Position numbers and translations under genes: made by a program. From Berberis thunbergii (lineage: Eukaryota; Streptophyta; Magnoliopsida; Ranunculales; Berberidaceae), in assembly GCA_003290165.1 (NCBI GenBank), contig QNQO01000197.1, positions 710,001-774,000 on the forward strand: a stretch of DNA of 64,000 nucleotides, read 5' to 3'. The notes under the pieces are model-generated. The model searched no databases. It was not told the DNA's origin and saw nothing but the letters and a program-made list of their open reading frames with translations. Shown here piece by piece: positions 1 through 11,065 of the stretch; position 1 is the first letter of the stretch; every line of letters begins with the position of its first letter.

Positions 1-512
1 GCGTCATTATGATTTGTTCAACTTATGCTCCATGTACAACACTTCAACTCATTATCAAACTCGCCTAATCTAGAAACCCCATTTTGACACAAATTTATAG
101 ACTTAACCTTTGGAGGTTTCAGATCCAACCATGTGAAATTTCTTATTGCTCGCACAACTTTTCCCATTCATAGCCATTGCAGACTAGTAGTACCATACTA
201 CAGTGGGATAGAAGTTTCATGATAAACACTTGCATTATCCTTCCCTTCTCTAAGGAAACCATTCAAATTAAAATATCTAACTCCATAGAATGCATGCTAA
301 TTGCTTGCTAACAAACACTCTTTGCTTCCGTTTTTGCAAATCCCCCAAGCCTTAAGAGGTTACAAGTATTATTTCCGAGTTCTCATTTTAGATGCCAACA
401 AGAGTAATGTGAACCTTGTGTCTATTTCCTCCTACATTCCAACTTGTATCTAGAAAATAGCCTCACATTCCCACCAATAAGTGATACCATTGCTACCACA
501 TCTATCCACAAG
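1..512. other. Intergenic, nothing recognised
   Basis: AT-rich sequence with no open frame that resembles a protein I know and no repeat shared with the rest of the window. Its last eight bases (505-512) are the left target duplication of the adjoining hAT element. Confidence 0.5.
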
Positions 513-1993
513 CAGGGGTGGACCTACTAAGGGGTGAGGTGGGGCTGTTGCCCCCCTCAACTTTCAAAATATTTTTAGTATATATTAAGCCTTAAAAAAA
601 TTTCAATTAACAATGTCTCTATTGGTGTAGTGGTTGGAAGTTGATCATTTTTTGCAAACAACGATACTCTTTAAGTGCAAGATTTCTTTATGGCTATTAA
701 CTATACATTTTTTATGTTTATTGATAATTACTATTCTTCATCTTGTTGCTTCCCTAATTTGTTTTTATTTATTATGCAATTTTATTAGTAATTGCAAACA
801 TTACGATAATTGTTTAGTTTAATAAAAACATTTTTGGCCCTCTTGAAGCATATGATTTCTTTGTGGCTATTCACAATTATATTTTTGACATTGTATCATA
901 TGCCCCTTCTTTTTTTTTATTTTCAACGCAATTTTATATGTAATTGCAAACATTAAAGAAATGAATTATTTTTTTCACAAGGAGTATAAAACCTACAACA
1001 ACAAAATATTTGAAATTAATATCTAAAATAATAGATGTAAAATTCAATGAAAATATTTTTCATTAGCCAAGTATTGCGGTTTCGTTTTTTGAGTTAACTT
1101 TGGTATCTTGATTTTAAGAAATATTTCACAGTGTAAAGATAAAAAGGTAAAATTTTCGAGGATACATGAAATATATAATGAATTTCGAGAGCATATAAAT
1201 ATGTGAAAAGAATAATATGCAAGTAAATAAAAGTATTAAACACAATAAATGAAACTAAAAATACCTATAATTAAAAAATCAAAAGGTAGTTTAAAAAATC
1301 AATTAATAAGTAGAACAAGTAATAATTAGGAAATTAGGGGTTGGTTTAAAAAATCAATAGATAATTAGAATAAATGATAATTAAAAAAAACTCAAATTTT
1401 ACGAATAAAATTCAAAAAAAATTCGAAAAAAAATGTAATTTTTAGTAGCTAGTTTTTTTATTTTATCAAAAAAATGAAATTTTTGAAAAATTTCCAAAAT
1501 GTACGAAACAAAACCATCCAAAAATGCAATTTTTTCTTTCGACATTTTTTTTCATAATTTCAAAAAAAATGAAAATTTTGGCAAAATTTCGCGAAGTCAC
1601 AATCCTTGCCATTAGTCAACTCGAACAAAATTTGAGCATCATATAAACCACTTTTTCTATGAAATTGTATTAGGATCATTTTCTTTTCGCAAATTTCAAT
1701 TTTTATTATTATCTTCAAATTGATACTTATCCTAATTATTTTGTGATTTTAATTATATATTCTAGTTGTTACGCTTGTTTGCCCCTTGCTAAAATTATCG
1801 ATATTATGACATTATTTTGGCTTAAAATTGGATTCAATTTGGTATATGCAATTTATTTTGATAGTTGTATTTTTTTTATTAATTACAAGCTCTAGTAGGA
1901 AATTGTTTTTACTCCACCTTTGATAACTACTATCATCAACTAATAATTATTTACTATTTTGCCCCCTTAACTAAAATCATCGGTCCGCCACTG
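513..1993. mobile_element. Non-autonomous hAT transposon, 1.48 kb
   Basis: The ends are imperfect inverted repeats: CAGGGGTGGACC at 513 and, read on the minus strand from 1993, CAGTGGCGGACC. The element is flanked by a perfect 8-bp duplication, TCCACAAG, at 505-512 and 1994-2001. An 8-bp duplication with CAG-GG-starting ends is the signature of the hAT superfamily. The interior is AT-rich with long A and T runs, and I see no transposase. Sub-terminal C-rich blocks (near 553 and near 1960) are also inverted relative to each other. Seen directly: ends and duplication. Inferred: mobilised in trans by a hAT transposase. Confidence 0.9.
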
Positions 1994-2001
1994 TCCACAA
2001 G

Positions 2002-3308
2002 AAAAAGTGCACCAAACAGCATTTAGTAACTCTTAGCTTCACATGTTATGAGCAACACCAAAACAATAAGTAATTGAAAAGAAAATGAAATGTCTCTAGT
2101 ATTCTACATTACGATCAGACCATTGTACTTTGCATGGATCTGACCATTTTACTTTGCAGTTTTAATGACTGGCCTTTTATTATAGTACTTATAATCCAAT
2201 GGGATTGTATTTGTTGGAATAAAATTCCAATTTCATATTTATGTTTATCGTGAAAGTATTTTAGAATTATGATTTGTTTCTGCAAGTCAAACTATAAGAT
2301 TGTAGGACTGGAAGTATCTTACCTTTCCACTTGCCTCCCTTCAATTTCTTGTTGGTTAAGAAGTAAGATTGTGCCACACAACATACATTTGTTAATCTAA
2401 ATAATTGTTTTTACTTTCGTTTTTAGTTTCAGAAATTTCCACGGGTAAAGTCGCAATGTACCCCCATTGTATAATAATCTTTTTTTTTTCTACCGGGGTT
2501 GTTGACCCTTTTTATTTCTTTATTAATCCATGGCTAAAGACTACGTAATTGACCCCATAGGGTTAACCAAACCATGTCCAAAGACTACATGATTGTTGCC
2601 AATTAGCATCCTTATCACCTCCATTTCTCATGAAGATTTGATTTTATTCTACTCCGTTTCGATCCATCTAAGTAGCTACATTCAATATCTGATAGCTTAT
2701 CAACGACAGAGCACATGTGTTCCTCATAATTAGGCGAAAACTCACAAATTTTTAATTGGTGAGCCTCAGACTCATGAGTCTCAAACTTGTGACCTTTCAC
2801 AAGGAGAATAGATGTCCGACAAATAACAATCCTTTTCTTGGATTACTAATAAATGTTTGGCATCCCACCCTTTCCTCTTATAGGTTTAATTAATTGTTGG
2901 TTAAGATTATTTTTAAAATTTTTATTTTAAGGCAAACTAAGGTTAATAGAGCACCACACCTTTATTTAATGAAAATGAGATAGATGTACAAACTTAGGGA
3001 GGATTTACCCTTGCTCTATAACCAAAAAATAAAATTAAATAAAATAAACACCGAGAAAATAGCATTGCATAATTGAGAAACCTGAGGATTCCAACTTGAT
3101 CATCTCCCATAAGATCCTAACCACTTGCATATCTTGTTATTTCATTACGGTAAGAATCTGGCCATACAGTAGTAGTTTTCTGTCAAGGTTATTTGTTTCC
3201 TATTTGTTGTAATTGTATCTCTAGCCTCTATGAGGTTCTAATTGTTGGGAGATTTACGTGAGCCTAAGAATGGCTAATAATTGTTGATGTAACAAACAAA
3301 CAAGATTA
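2002..3308. other. Intergenic, nothing recognised
   Basis: About 1.3 kb of AT-rich sequence between the hAT element and the first Helitron-like copy. Short open frames occur on both strands but none resembles a known protein or has convincing splice structure. Confidence 0.45.
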
Positions 3309-3895
3309 TCTATCTTACAAATCGTGATGGTGTTTCACTGTTTGGGAGATAAAAGATAGTCACGATTGAAACTTGCGGAGGATGTTGATGGTAGAGATTC
3401 ATTATCAACAATGACATGTTTGTAAATAAGTTGCAGGTAGAAGGGCAAAAGAAATGAACAAAAAAGTGAAAATTTTGTGGATATGTGGCAGAGAGAGAAT
3501 TTTTGTGTTTTTTCGATGAAAATCATCATAATTATTTACCTAGTTGTCAAATTTTAGTAAACTGTATATGATTGAAATGCATTTTTGAAGATTTTTTAAT
3601 GAAACCAGTCACTAATACAAATGCTTAAAGTTTTAAGTATGCATTTCACGCCATATGCATTTTTTCAAAATAAAAAAACTGTAATCTAATGCACTTCACG
3701 TCAGAAGTGTTTTCAATATTAAGACACATTCAAGCAAAGACCATGAACTCCGTATTTGGAAAATCAAAGTTTGGGAAGGATCAATTGTGGCGGTTTTAAA
3801 ATGTGTTTTCTCCTAATTGTTTAAAATTTTAATCGAGTTTGACCTATTGCCACGATCCACCTTCTATCGTGCCAACGGCACGGAAAATACACTAG
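3309..3895 (+). mobile_element. Helitron-like element, array unit A (long type)
   Basis: Begins TCTATCTTACAAATC after an A and ends CACTAG before a T, as Helitrons do (5' TC, 3' CTRR, insertion between A and T). A hairpin, CGTGCC-AAC-GGCACG at 3868-3882, sits nine bases before the terminal CTAG. No RepHel gene is present, so it is non-autonomous. It is the first of at least five head-to-tail units. Confidence 0.75.
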
Positions 3896-4108
3896 TTTAT
3901 ATAAAAATCAGAATGGTGTTTTAGGTTGGAGATAAAAGACGGCTAAGATTTACCCAAACACAAAGATCCAATGGATCACATAGGGGGGGGAGGGGGGTAG
4001 GGTGTTGGCTGAAATTTATATTCATATAAGATTGAAATACCCCTGGCCAAAGTTGAAAATTTTGCTTTTATCATACAATTTGAGTGTCGAATGCACGTGG
4101 AACGCTAG
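3896..4108 (+). mobile_element. Helitron-like element, array unit B (short type)
   Basis: A 213-bp unit directly abutting unit A. It begins TTTATATAAAAATCAG, shares the first 50 or so bases with the long units, then differs (G-rich run near 3981-3999), and ends with a weak GTG/CAC hairpin and GCTAG. A close relative is unit D at 14691-14898. Confidence 0.65.
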
Positions 4109-4475
4109 TTTATATTACAAATTAGAATGATGTTTGGGGTTGGAAATAAAAGACGATTTAGATTGAAAATTGCGGAAGATGTTGATGGTGGAGATCCATT
4201 ATCAATAATGGCATGTTTGTAAATAGTTGCAAATATAATGGTAAAGAAAATAAACAAAAATGGGAAAAAGTTTGTGGAATGCATATATGGTGAAGAGAGA
4301 AATTTTGTGTTTTTTAAAATTAAAATTTACATAATTATCTACTTAGTTGTCGAATTTTAGTAAATTAGGTATGGTTCAAATGCATTTTTGAATATTTTTC
4401 CAATGAAACCAATCACGAATACAAATGCTTAAAATTTTAAAACCAATCATTAATACAAACGCTTAAAATTTTAAA

Positions 4476-5085
4476 CAGTGTTCTAAAAAGCGCTAGGTGC
4501 TGGTAAACTACGAGCAGGGGCCTAGGCGGTCTTAGGTTTTGTATTATAACTTTAATAATTTACAAAAGTTAAGCATAATATATTATCAATTACATCCAAT
4601 TTAATGCTAAGATACATATGCAAATTTAAAAACATGAAAAATTAACAATCATGAACAAAATTTATTAAAACTCATATGAAACTGAATTTGTGGATAAATA
4701 TGCAAGCCTACTCTTTTATTTTTCTTCAAATTGCATGAATAATTAACCTCAGTCATGGTTGATAAAATCTACATTAGTAAAATTGGTACCGGTAGATCCT
4801 TTGAGAATTTCAATAAGTAATCATCATTTGCTACAATTAGACATATACTGAATAAATAAAATAAAATATTTTATTTCTAAAAAAGATGAAAGAAAAATAA
4901 AATAAGAACACAATCAGCCTTATTAAAATAAATAAAAAAATAAAAAAATCACCTAGACCGCCTAGGCCGCCCAGACTCCACCCCGCCCAGACCTGCCTAG
5001 ACCGCCTAGGCCCGCCCAGACTGCCCAGCCATTAATCTGGGCGGTTTTCTACCTTCTAGCACCTAGGTCAATTTTTAGAACACTG
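4476..5085. mobile_element. hAT MITE, 610 bp, inserted in Helitron unit C
   Basis: Inverted ends CAGTGTTCTAAAAA are present on both sides and extend with interruptions to AGGTGCT. An 8-bp duplication, ATTTTAAA, lies at 4468-4475 and 5086-5093. The right half holds CCTAGGC/CCGCCCAGAC-type repeats (4953-5040) that pair with the GCCTAGGCGG block near 4521. No coding capacity. Confidence 0.9.
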
Positions 5086-5703
5086 ATTTTAAATATGCAT
5101 TTCACATCGCAAGTATTTTCCAAAACAATAAGAATTTTTCAAAAAAAATAATTGTAATCTAATGTACTTCACGTCGTAAGTATTTTCAATAGGCCCTGCT
5201 AAATTACAACACCACTTCTTCTGATGGACACCACTAACACCCTACTTTCTGAAGGACACCACCACCTTTCTAAATGACACCACCACCTATAAAAATTCTT
5301 AACAAAAAACATTTCCCTTTCTCTCCCATATGATATCTCCCTCTCCCTCTCCCAACGTTTGAACTTCTGAGAGACATTCTTCCACCCTCATTCTCTTTAT
5401 ACTTTCTACTGTCATGCTCTACTTTATATTTTTTCCCTCTACCGTTGGTGTGCGATTGAAAGGTTGGAGGTTTTAAGATGCTTTCATGCGATTTGGGGTC
5501 TGTTGGTGTGCGAATCAGTGTGTTTGTGTGCGATTGAGGTTTGTATGTTGTTTTAGGGCTCAGTTGGTTCGATTTGGTGTCGATTTAGTGTGTGGTCTTC
5601 GTTGTGTTCGAATGTTCAACCAAACCTAAACTAATTCAGGTAATCTTCTATTCCCTTCGTTGTGTTCGATTGTTTTGTTCTAATTGTTTCATATTTATTT
5701 TAA

Positions 5704-5935
5704 ATGTTTAGTATGGCAAAGAGAAACAAAGATGTTTTGGAGGAGGTTGGTGGTAATGTTGGTGGTGGTGTTGGTACTGTTGGTGGTGGGGTTGGTGGTG
5801 ACGATGACAGAAGTGTAGGTGGGGGTGATGGTGATTGTGGTGTTGGTGGTGGTGTTGGTGTTGGTGTTGGTGTTGGTGGGGATCATCCAACTGAAATACA
5901 ACCAATGATGACGTCTTTCAAAAAGTCCATAGCGT

Positions 5936-5995
<60 letters not shown>

Positions 5996-8541
5996 GGAAG
6001 AGGAAAAAATCCAACAATGGAATGAGAAAGAAATGGAGATGAAGAGGAGATAAAGCGAAATGAAGATGAGAGAAGATGCAATGGGGAGTGATTTGATTAC
6101 CGCGGATGAAGCGGCGACACTCCTCTTGCTATCTCAAAGTCAATATCGTATGGTTTGTAACATTGAGGAAGTGGATAAAAGTGAGATGGATGAGGGGGAC
6201 GAGGAGAGTGAGCAAACGCAAGGGATGCAGGGTCATGGGGTAAGGAGGCTGAGCATGGTCAGGGGGACGAAGAGGGTGAGCAAACGTGGGGGATAAGAAG
6301 CTTGAGCATGTTCAAGGGGATGATGAAGGTGAACAGGGTCAGGGGGATGCGGAAGCTCAAGGGAAGCGGTAGCCCAGGGTGATCCAAATGAATATTCAAT
6401 TATTTTTGTAGAACCTGGTCACGATGAAAGTTCAAAACCTGGCAAAGCTTTTTATCCTAGTGGTCCCAATGATGCATCCATATTAGTGAATTATGATGGC
6501 CATGTTGCTCACTCCATTTGGTCTAGTTAGGAGGTATTTATAATATTTTCAAGTTATTTTCAATATACAAACAAAATGATTTTACATTATTTGGACACTG
6601 ACTAGTTTTTCTTATTGTGTAGGAGCGAGAGGAGTTGAAATGTCAGCATCAGTACAAGAATTTTATAGATTGGAGGTTGCATGAAGAGCCAAAGGAAGTT
6701 ATTTCAATGGTCTATAAGAGTGGTTTCCAACTGTTGATAGACCATTGTAAGGATCATATCGACAAGGTCACAATTTGTGTTTTCTTCAAGCGTTGGCAAA
6801 CTGAGACCAACCCTTTTCACCTCCCTTTTGGAGAAATGACCATCATTGTCGATGATGTCTATCGTATCACTCATTTGTCGATTGTTGGTAAGCCGATTAT
6901 GGTGAAGAGAACTCAAATGAAACCAGAGGAGTGTGTTCAACTTTTGGTTAACGGTTTGGGGATTCATAGAGCAAAGCACAAAAGCATGTCCAGAAGTATC
7001 AGAGTTTCATGGAGATGAAATTTATTAACAATCACTATTGTGGAAAAGTGAGCACGAGTGATTCTCTTCAAAAGAAACAAGTTGCACGAGGTTACTTGTT
7101 ATTTCACTTGAGCATGATGATTTTTACTGAGAAGACTAGAACCAAGGTGCGCATCGAATATTTGAAATTGCTGACGAAGTTGGTATTTTGAATTTCTTGT
7201 ATCATCAACTTGGTTGTGCTAGCAGAATGGGCACCAAACAAATATCTGGATATTTTCCTCTTTTGGACGTACAATTTTGGTTTAATTGTTTGGTTAATTA
7301 TCTTTTTAGTATTTCAGATATTGATTATTTATATGATATGTTTAATTCTTTTGTAGTGTTGGATATATGATCACTTTAGCCTTTGGGGTACGACTCGAGA
7401 CTCATGGATGGATCGTCTCCCCACCATAGCTAAGTGGGATTGCCCCCAACTTAGCGGGATCGTGAGTTTAGAATTTTGACTCTTAGGGAAAATCTTGATG
7501 ACATGTCTCCTGAAGAGGTAAATGCAGAATCCAAGCGAAGAACTCCACTTCACAGCATTACATGGTTCCAAGGTTGCTTGATGTGCCCTAATGTTGAAGA
7601 ACCCTATCACCATGATTGAGTGATGAGACGGATGGGAAGGGTACAAGTCATTCCAAGTCTCCCCATTCAAGCCAAAATGAAGAATGGAGGTAGATCTAGC
7701 CACAACTACTCGGTGAAACATGAGATATTGTCTTAATTTGCTACAACTTGGCATAATCATCTCATGTCAATTGAAAACCAAAGAAAGCCAGTAAAGATTC
7801 CATGGGATTGCAACAATGTCTAATTGGAGTGGTCATCCATTCATCCAACCACCAAAGACTAGGAGGACACATCCCTTAAGAAATCAATTGTTCATATCTC
7901 ACACCGAGTAATTGATATATAGTTTAACAAATTTGCTCACATTTGAAATACATAATTTATTTGTTTTTTTTACTAAGATCAATGTTTTCCTTGCATAACA
8001 AGTTGGTTGATGAAGCTCTTCAGTTGGTGGACGCCTTTAATGAATGAGGGAATGTGAAAAAGGTTGTGTTGCTCAATAGAATAGGTGAGCTGCTAAGACA
8101 AATGTATACATAGATTTTCCCCTCCTTACGAGGTAATGAGGAAGAACAACAACCTAGTCAAACTGGTGATGGTGGTGGTGTTCCAACTGGTGGTGCTCTG
8201 GGTGGTGGTAGGGGGAGGGGTGGTGGTACTGGTGGTGGTGTTGGTGGTTTGGTGGTGGTGGTGTTGGTGGTAGAGAAAGATGTGATGGTGGTGGTGATGG
8301 TGCTGATGATGGTGCTGGTGGTATAGGAAGGGGTAATGGTGGTGTTGTTAGTGGTATAGGAAGGGGCGATGGTGGTGCTAGTGTTGGTAGAGGAATGGGT
8401 GATGGTGGTGGTGTTGGTGGTGGTGGTAGTGGAGGAATGAGTGATGGTGATGGTGCTGAAGACAATGAAGTTCTTGCTGCTGGTGGCGTTGAGGGCAGAA
8501 CCAAGAAGAGGCATAAAAGAATATGCCTGAAAAAAGCCTAA
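5704..8541 (+). pseudogene. Plant mobile domain (PMD/MAIN-like) protein gene, decayed
   Basis: The central part (6635-7018) encodes a piece typical of the plant mobile domain, the family that includes Arabidopsis MAIN and many MULE- or gypsy-borne proteins; FHLPFGEMTIIVDDV is the recognisable core. Upstream (from the ATG at 5704) is a Gly/Val-rich N-terminus encoded by GGT repeats, then an acidic stretch (6060-6296). Downstream, around 7370-7540, frames read WGTTRDSWMDRLPTIAKWD and similar pieces in the expected order. Near 8150-8541 a second GGT-repeat tract encodes Gly-rich sequence and a basic end (KKRHKR). The reading frame is broken by several stops and shifts, and an (AT)n tract follows the first exon. 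The exon structure is not resolved. Function of the family in transposons is unknown; domesticated members act in gene silencing and meristem maintenance. Confidence 0.75.
5939..5992. repeat. (AT)27 microsatellite
   Basis: Uninterrupted AT dinucleotide run of 54 bases within the decayed plant-mobile-domain gene of the MULE, directly after an in-frame TAA. Confidence 0.97.
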
Positions 8542-8859
8542 AAAAAGACTAAGAAGAATTGATGTATAATTTTCAAAAACAATTTTCAGATACAATTTTT
8601 TGTCTTATATTGTGTAGTTAGTTAGTGATTTCAGAAACAATTGTCAGACACAATTGTTTGTCTTAATGACTATATGTTTATGTTACTAAATTATGATTTC
8701 ACAAATATGATTCGTATCAGTATTTATGTATATCTCAGTAATGGTTCTAATGTTAACTATAGTCCAAGTAAAAGTAACGAATTCTATAAAATAAAATAAA
8801 AACCATGAAAATTTTGACACAAAGTGACTTAAAACACAAAATCTGTCATTTTTTTTCTA

Positions 8860-10470
8860 CAAACGCATGAGCCGCTGTGAATGTCATACACAAAATCACA
8901 GTGACCACAGCATTTGGGTCTTGAAAACTAATGACAGAAAATAACACCAAACGCAGCGGTTCATGCGGTGATTAGAAACAAAATCGCAGCGGTCAACGTG
9001 AACTATGCTTCTAGCATTGATCGCTGTGTTTGGACATAAAACACACTCTGTCCAAATTTAGGATTTTTTGTATATGAACTTTTTTTATGGGTTTGATATG
9101 CTATTGCCGTATTTGATTTATTGTTAAACCTAATTTTTTACCTTCTCTAGTTAGGGTGTTCAAAAGTTGAGTTTGCAATAACCAAATTTTTGTCAGAGTT
9201 TGGATTTCTGTCCAAACGCAACGGTCAATGTGAAAGGTAAATTTCCTCGCAGCTACAGCTACGTTTGGATAGAAATCCAAAATTTGGACAGTTTGGATTT
9301 CTATCCAAACTCAGCGGTTACTGGGATTGTAATGAACTAGCTCGCAGCGACCGTTGTGTTTGGACAGAAATTAGACTCTGTCCATTTTTTTTTTTGTATT
9401 TGAACTTTTTTTTTTCAATTCCTATGGGTTTGACACAGACATTTGATTTATTGTGAAACTCCTTTTTTGAATACCCCAACTTGAGAAAGTCAAAATTGAA
9501 GTTTTGTAGTAAATCAAATATATCAAGAGTGTATAAAACCCATAGAAATTGAAAAAAATGAAAAAAAAAAAATAAAAAAAATTGGACAGAGTCTGATTTA
9601 TGCATTAGGACATAATCAGATTTTGTCCAATTTTTGTATTTGAATTTTTTTTTCAATTCCTATGGGTTTGATACATTCTTGACATATTTGATTTATTGTT
9701 AAACCCCATTTTTGACCTTCTCAAGTTGCGGTGTTCAAAAATGGAATTTTACAATAAATCAAATATGTCAATAGTGTATGAAACTCATAGGAATTGAAAA
9801 AAAAAAAACTTGAAATACAAAAAAATTGACAGAGTCTGATTTTTGTTCTAACGTTGCGGTCGCTGCGTGTGTAATAACTTTCCTCGCAATAGCCGCTGCG
9901 TTTGGACAGAACTCCATAGTCTAATTTTTGTCCTAACGCAACGGTCGTGGCTAGGGTTATGACACTCCTTGCAACGACTACTGTGTTTGGACAGAGATCT
10001 AGATTCTGTCCAAATTTTAGATTTTTTAATTTGAAGTTTTTTTTTTCATTTTTTCAATTTCTATGGGTTTGATACATTATTGGCATATTTGATTTATTGT
10101 TGAATCATACTTTTGGCTTTTTCAAGTTTGGATGTTCAAAAGTGAGGTTTAGCAATAAATCAAGTATGCCAATACTGTAAAATATAAATAAATAAATAAA
10201 AACTTCAAATTCAAATTCAAAAAATCCAAATTTTGGATAGAGTTTGGATCTCTTTCCAAACGCAACGGTATCTGTATTTTTTTATGTTTTGCGCGCATTT
10301 ACTGCTGCTAGTATATTTATGTTCATCGTAGTAACGGTTGCGTTGGATATCAATCCATGTTGAAATTTTTTTAGGACTCAATCGCAAGAGTCGCTGCGAT
10401 GTGGTATTCTCTAACCGCAATGGTCGTTGCCGTATTTTTGAATGGATTCGCAGCGGCTCGTGCGTTTAGT
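8860..10470. repeat. Array of palindromic hairpin modules inside the MULE
   Basis: Four or more modules of roughly 190-290 bp lie in a row (about 9030-9215, 9357-9600, 9605-9855, 9980-10265). Each has a left half containing CTGTCCAA, a T-run, TCAATTCCTATGGGTTTGA and TTTGATTTATTG, and a right half with the reverse complement of these in reverse order, so that each can fold into a hairpin with arms of about 100 bp. GC-richer spacers of the form CGCAACGGTCGCTGCG separate them. The array occupies the space between the converging plant-mobile-domain and transposase genes. Confidence 0.8.
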
Positions 10471-10615
10471 CTCTGAAAAAAAATTTGCAGCAAAAATTTT
10501 AGACTTTGAAGTTTAGTCCATTTTGCACTCTGAATTTTTTTTTTAATGTTTATGTTACTATTCAGTTATTTTTACCCATTCCCATGATATAAAGCATTCA
10601 TAAAACTACTCATCG

Positions 10616-10726
10616 AAATACAAAACCAATACAAATCTTCATGAAATACAAAACCAATACAAATCTTCCCATTCCCATGATATATCCATCCATAAAATAC
10701 AAAACCAATACAAATCTTCATGAAAT
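10616..10726. repeat. Short direct repeats, three copies
   Basis: The phrase ATACAAAACCAATACAAATC occurs three times, at about 10617, 10645 and 10697, within the MULE and downstream of the transposase gene. The first two copies are adjacent. Confidence 0.8.
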
Positions 10727-11065
10727 GTAAAATATAATTTGCTGAAATTTAATGATAAAAAAAAATATACAAGTCAGGACTACAAAAAAAAGTTGACTTC
10801 TTTTAAGATTTGATCATCGTATGTATATAAAATGTCATTTACAAATGTACAAAAAGTTACAAAATATTCTTCAATCATCAAGTACAACAATCACTTCTGA
10901 CTTTTTCTTTGTTTTTGATGCATTGTACTTGTTAACCATCACGTCATCTATCTGCAGTTGGGTTTTGAACGAAGTATTCTATGAGTCTGTTTCTGGGAAT
11001 ATGCATGAAGGCCAAGTCGGTACTATCGGAGGCAGTGGTAGTGTTGGTGTCATATAAAGCAAGAC

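Noticed and set aside
634..822. Hydrophobic 62-codon open frame inside the hAT element
   Set aside because: It starts at TTG, is made of T-rich sequence, and matches nothing recognisable.
5939..5992. A replication or regulatory role for the long AT run
   Set aside because: A pure dinucleotide microsatellite within a decayed transposon gene; nothing around it suggests a function.
8154..8595. Minus-strand Pro/Thr/His-rich open frames here and at 5695-5905
   Set aside because: They are the complements of the GGT-repeat tracts in the plant-mobile-domain gene and have no other support.
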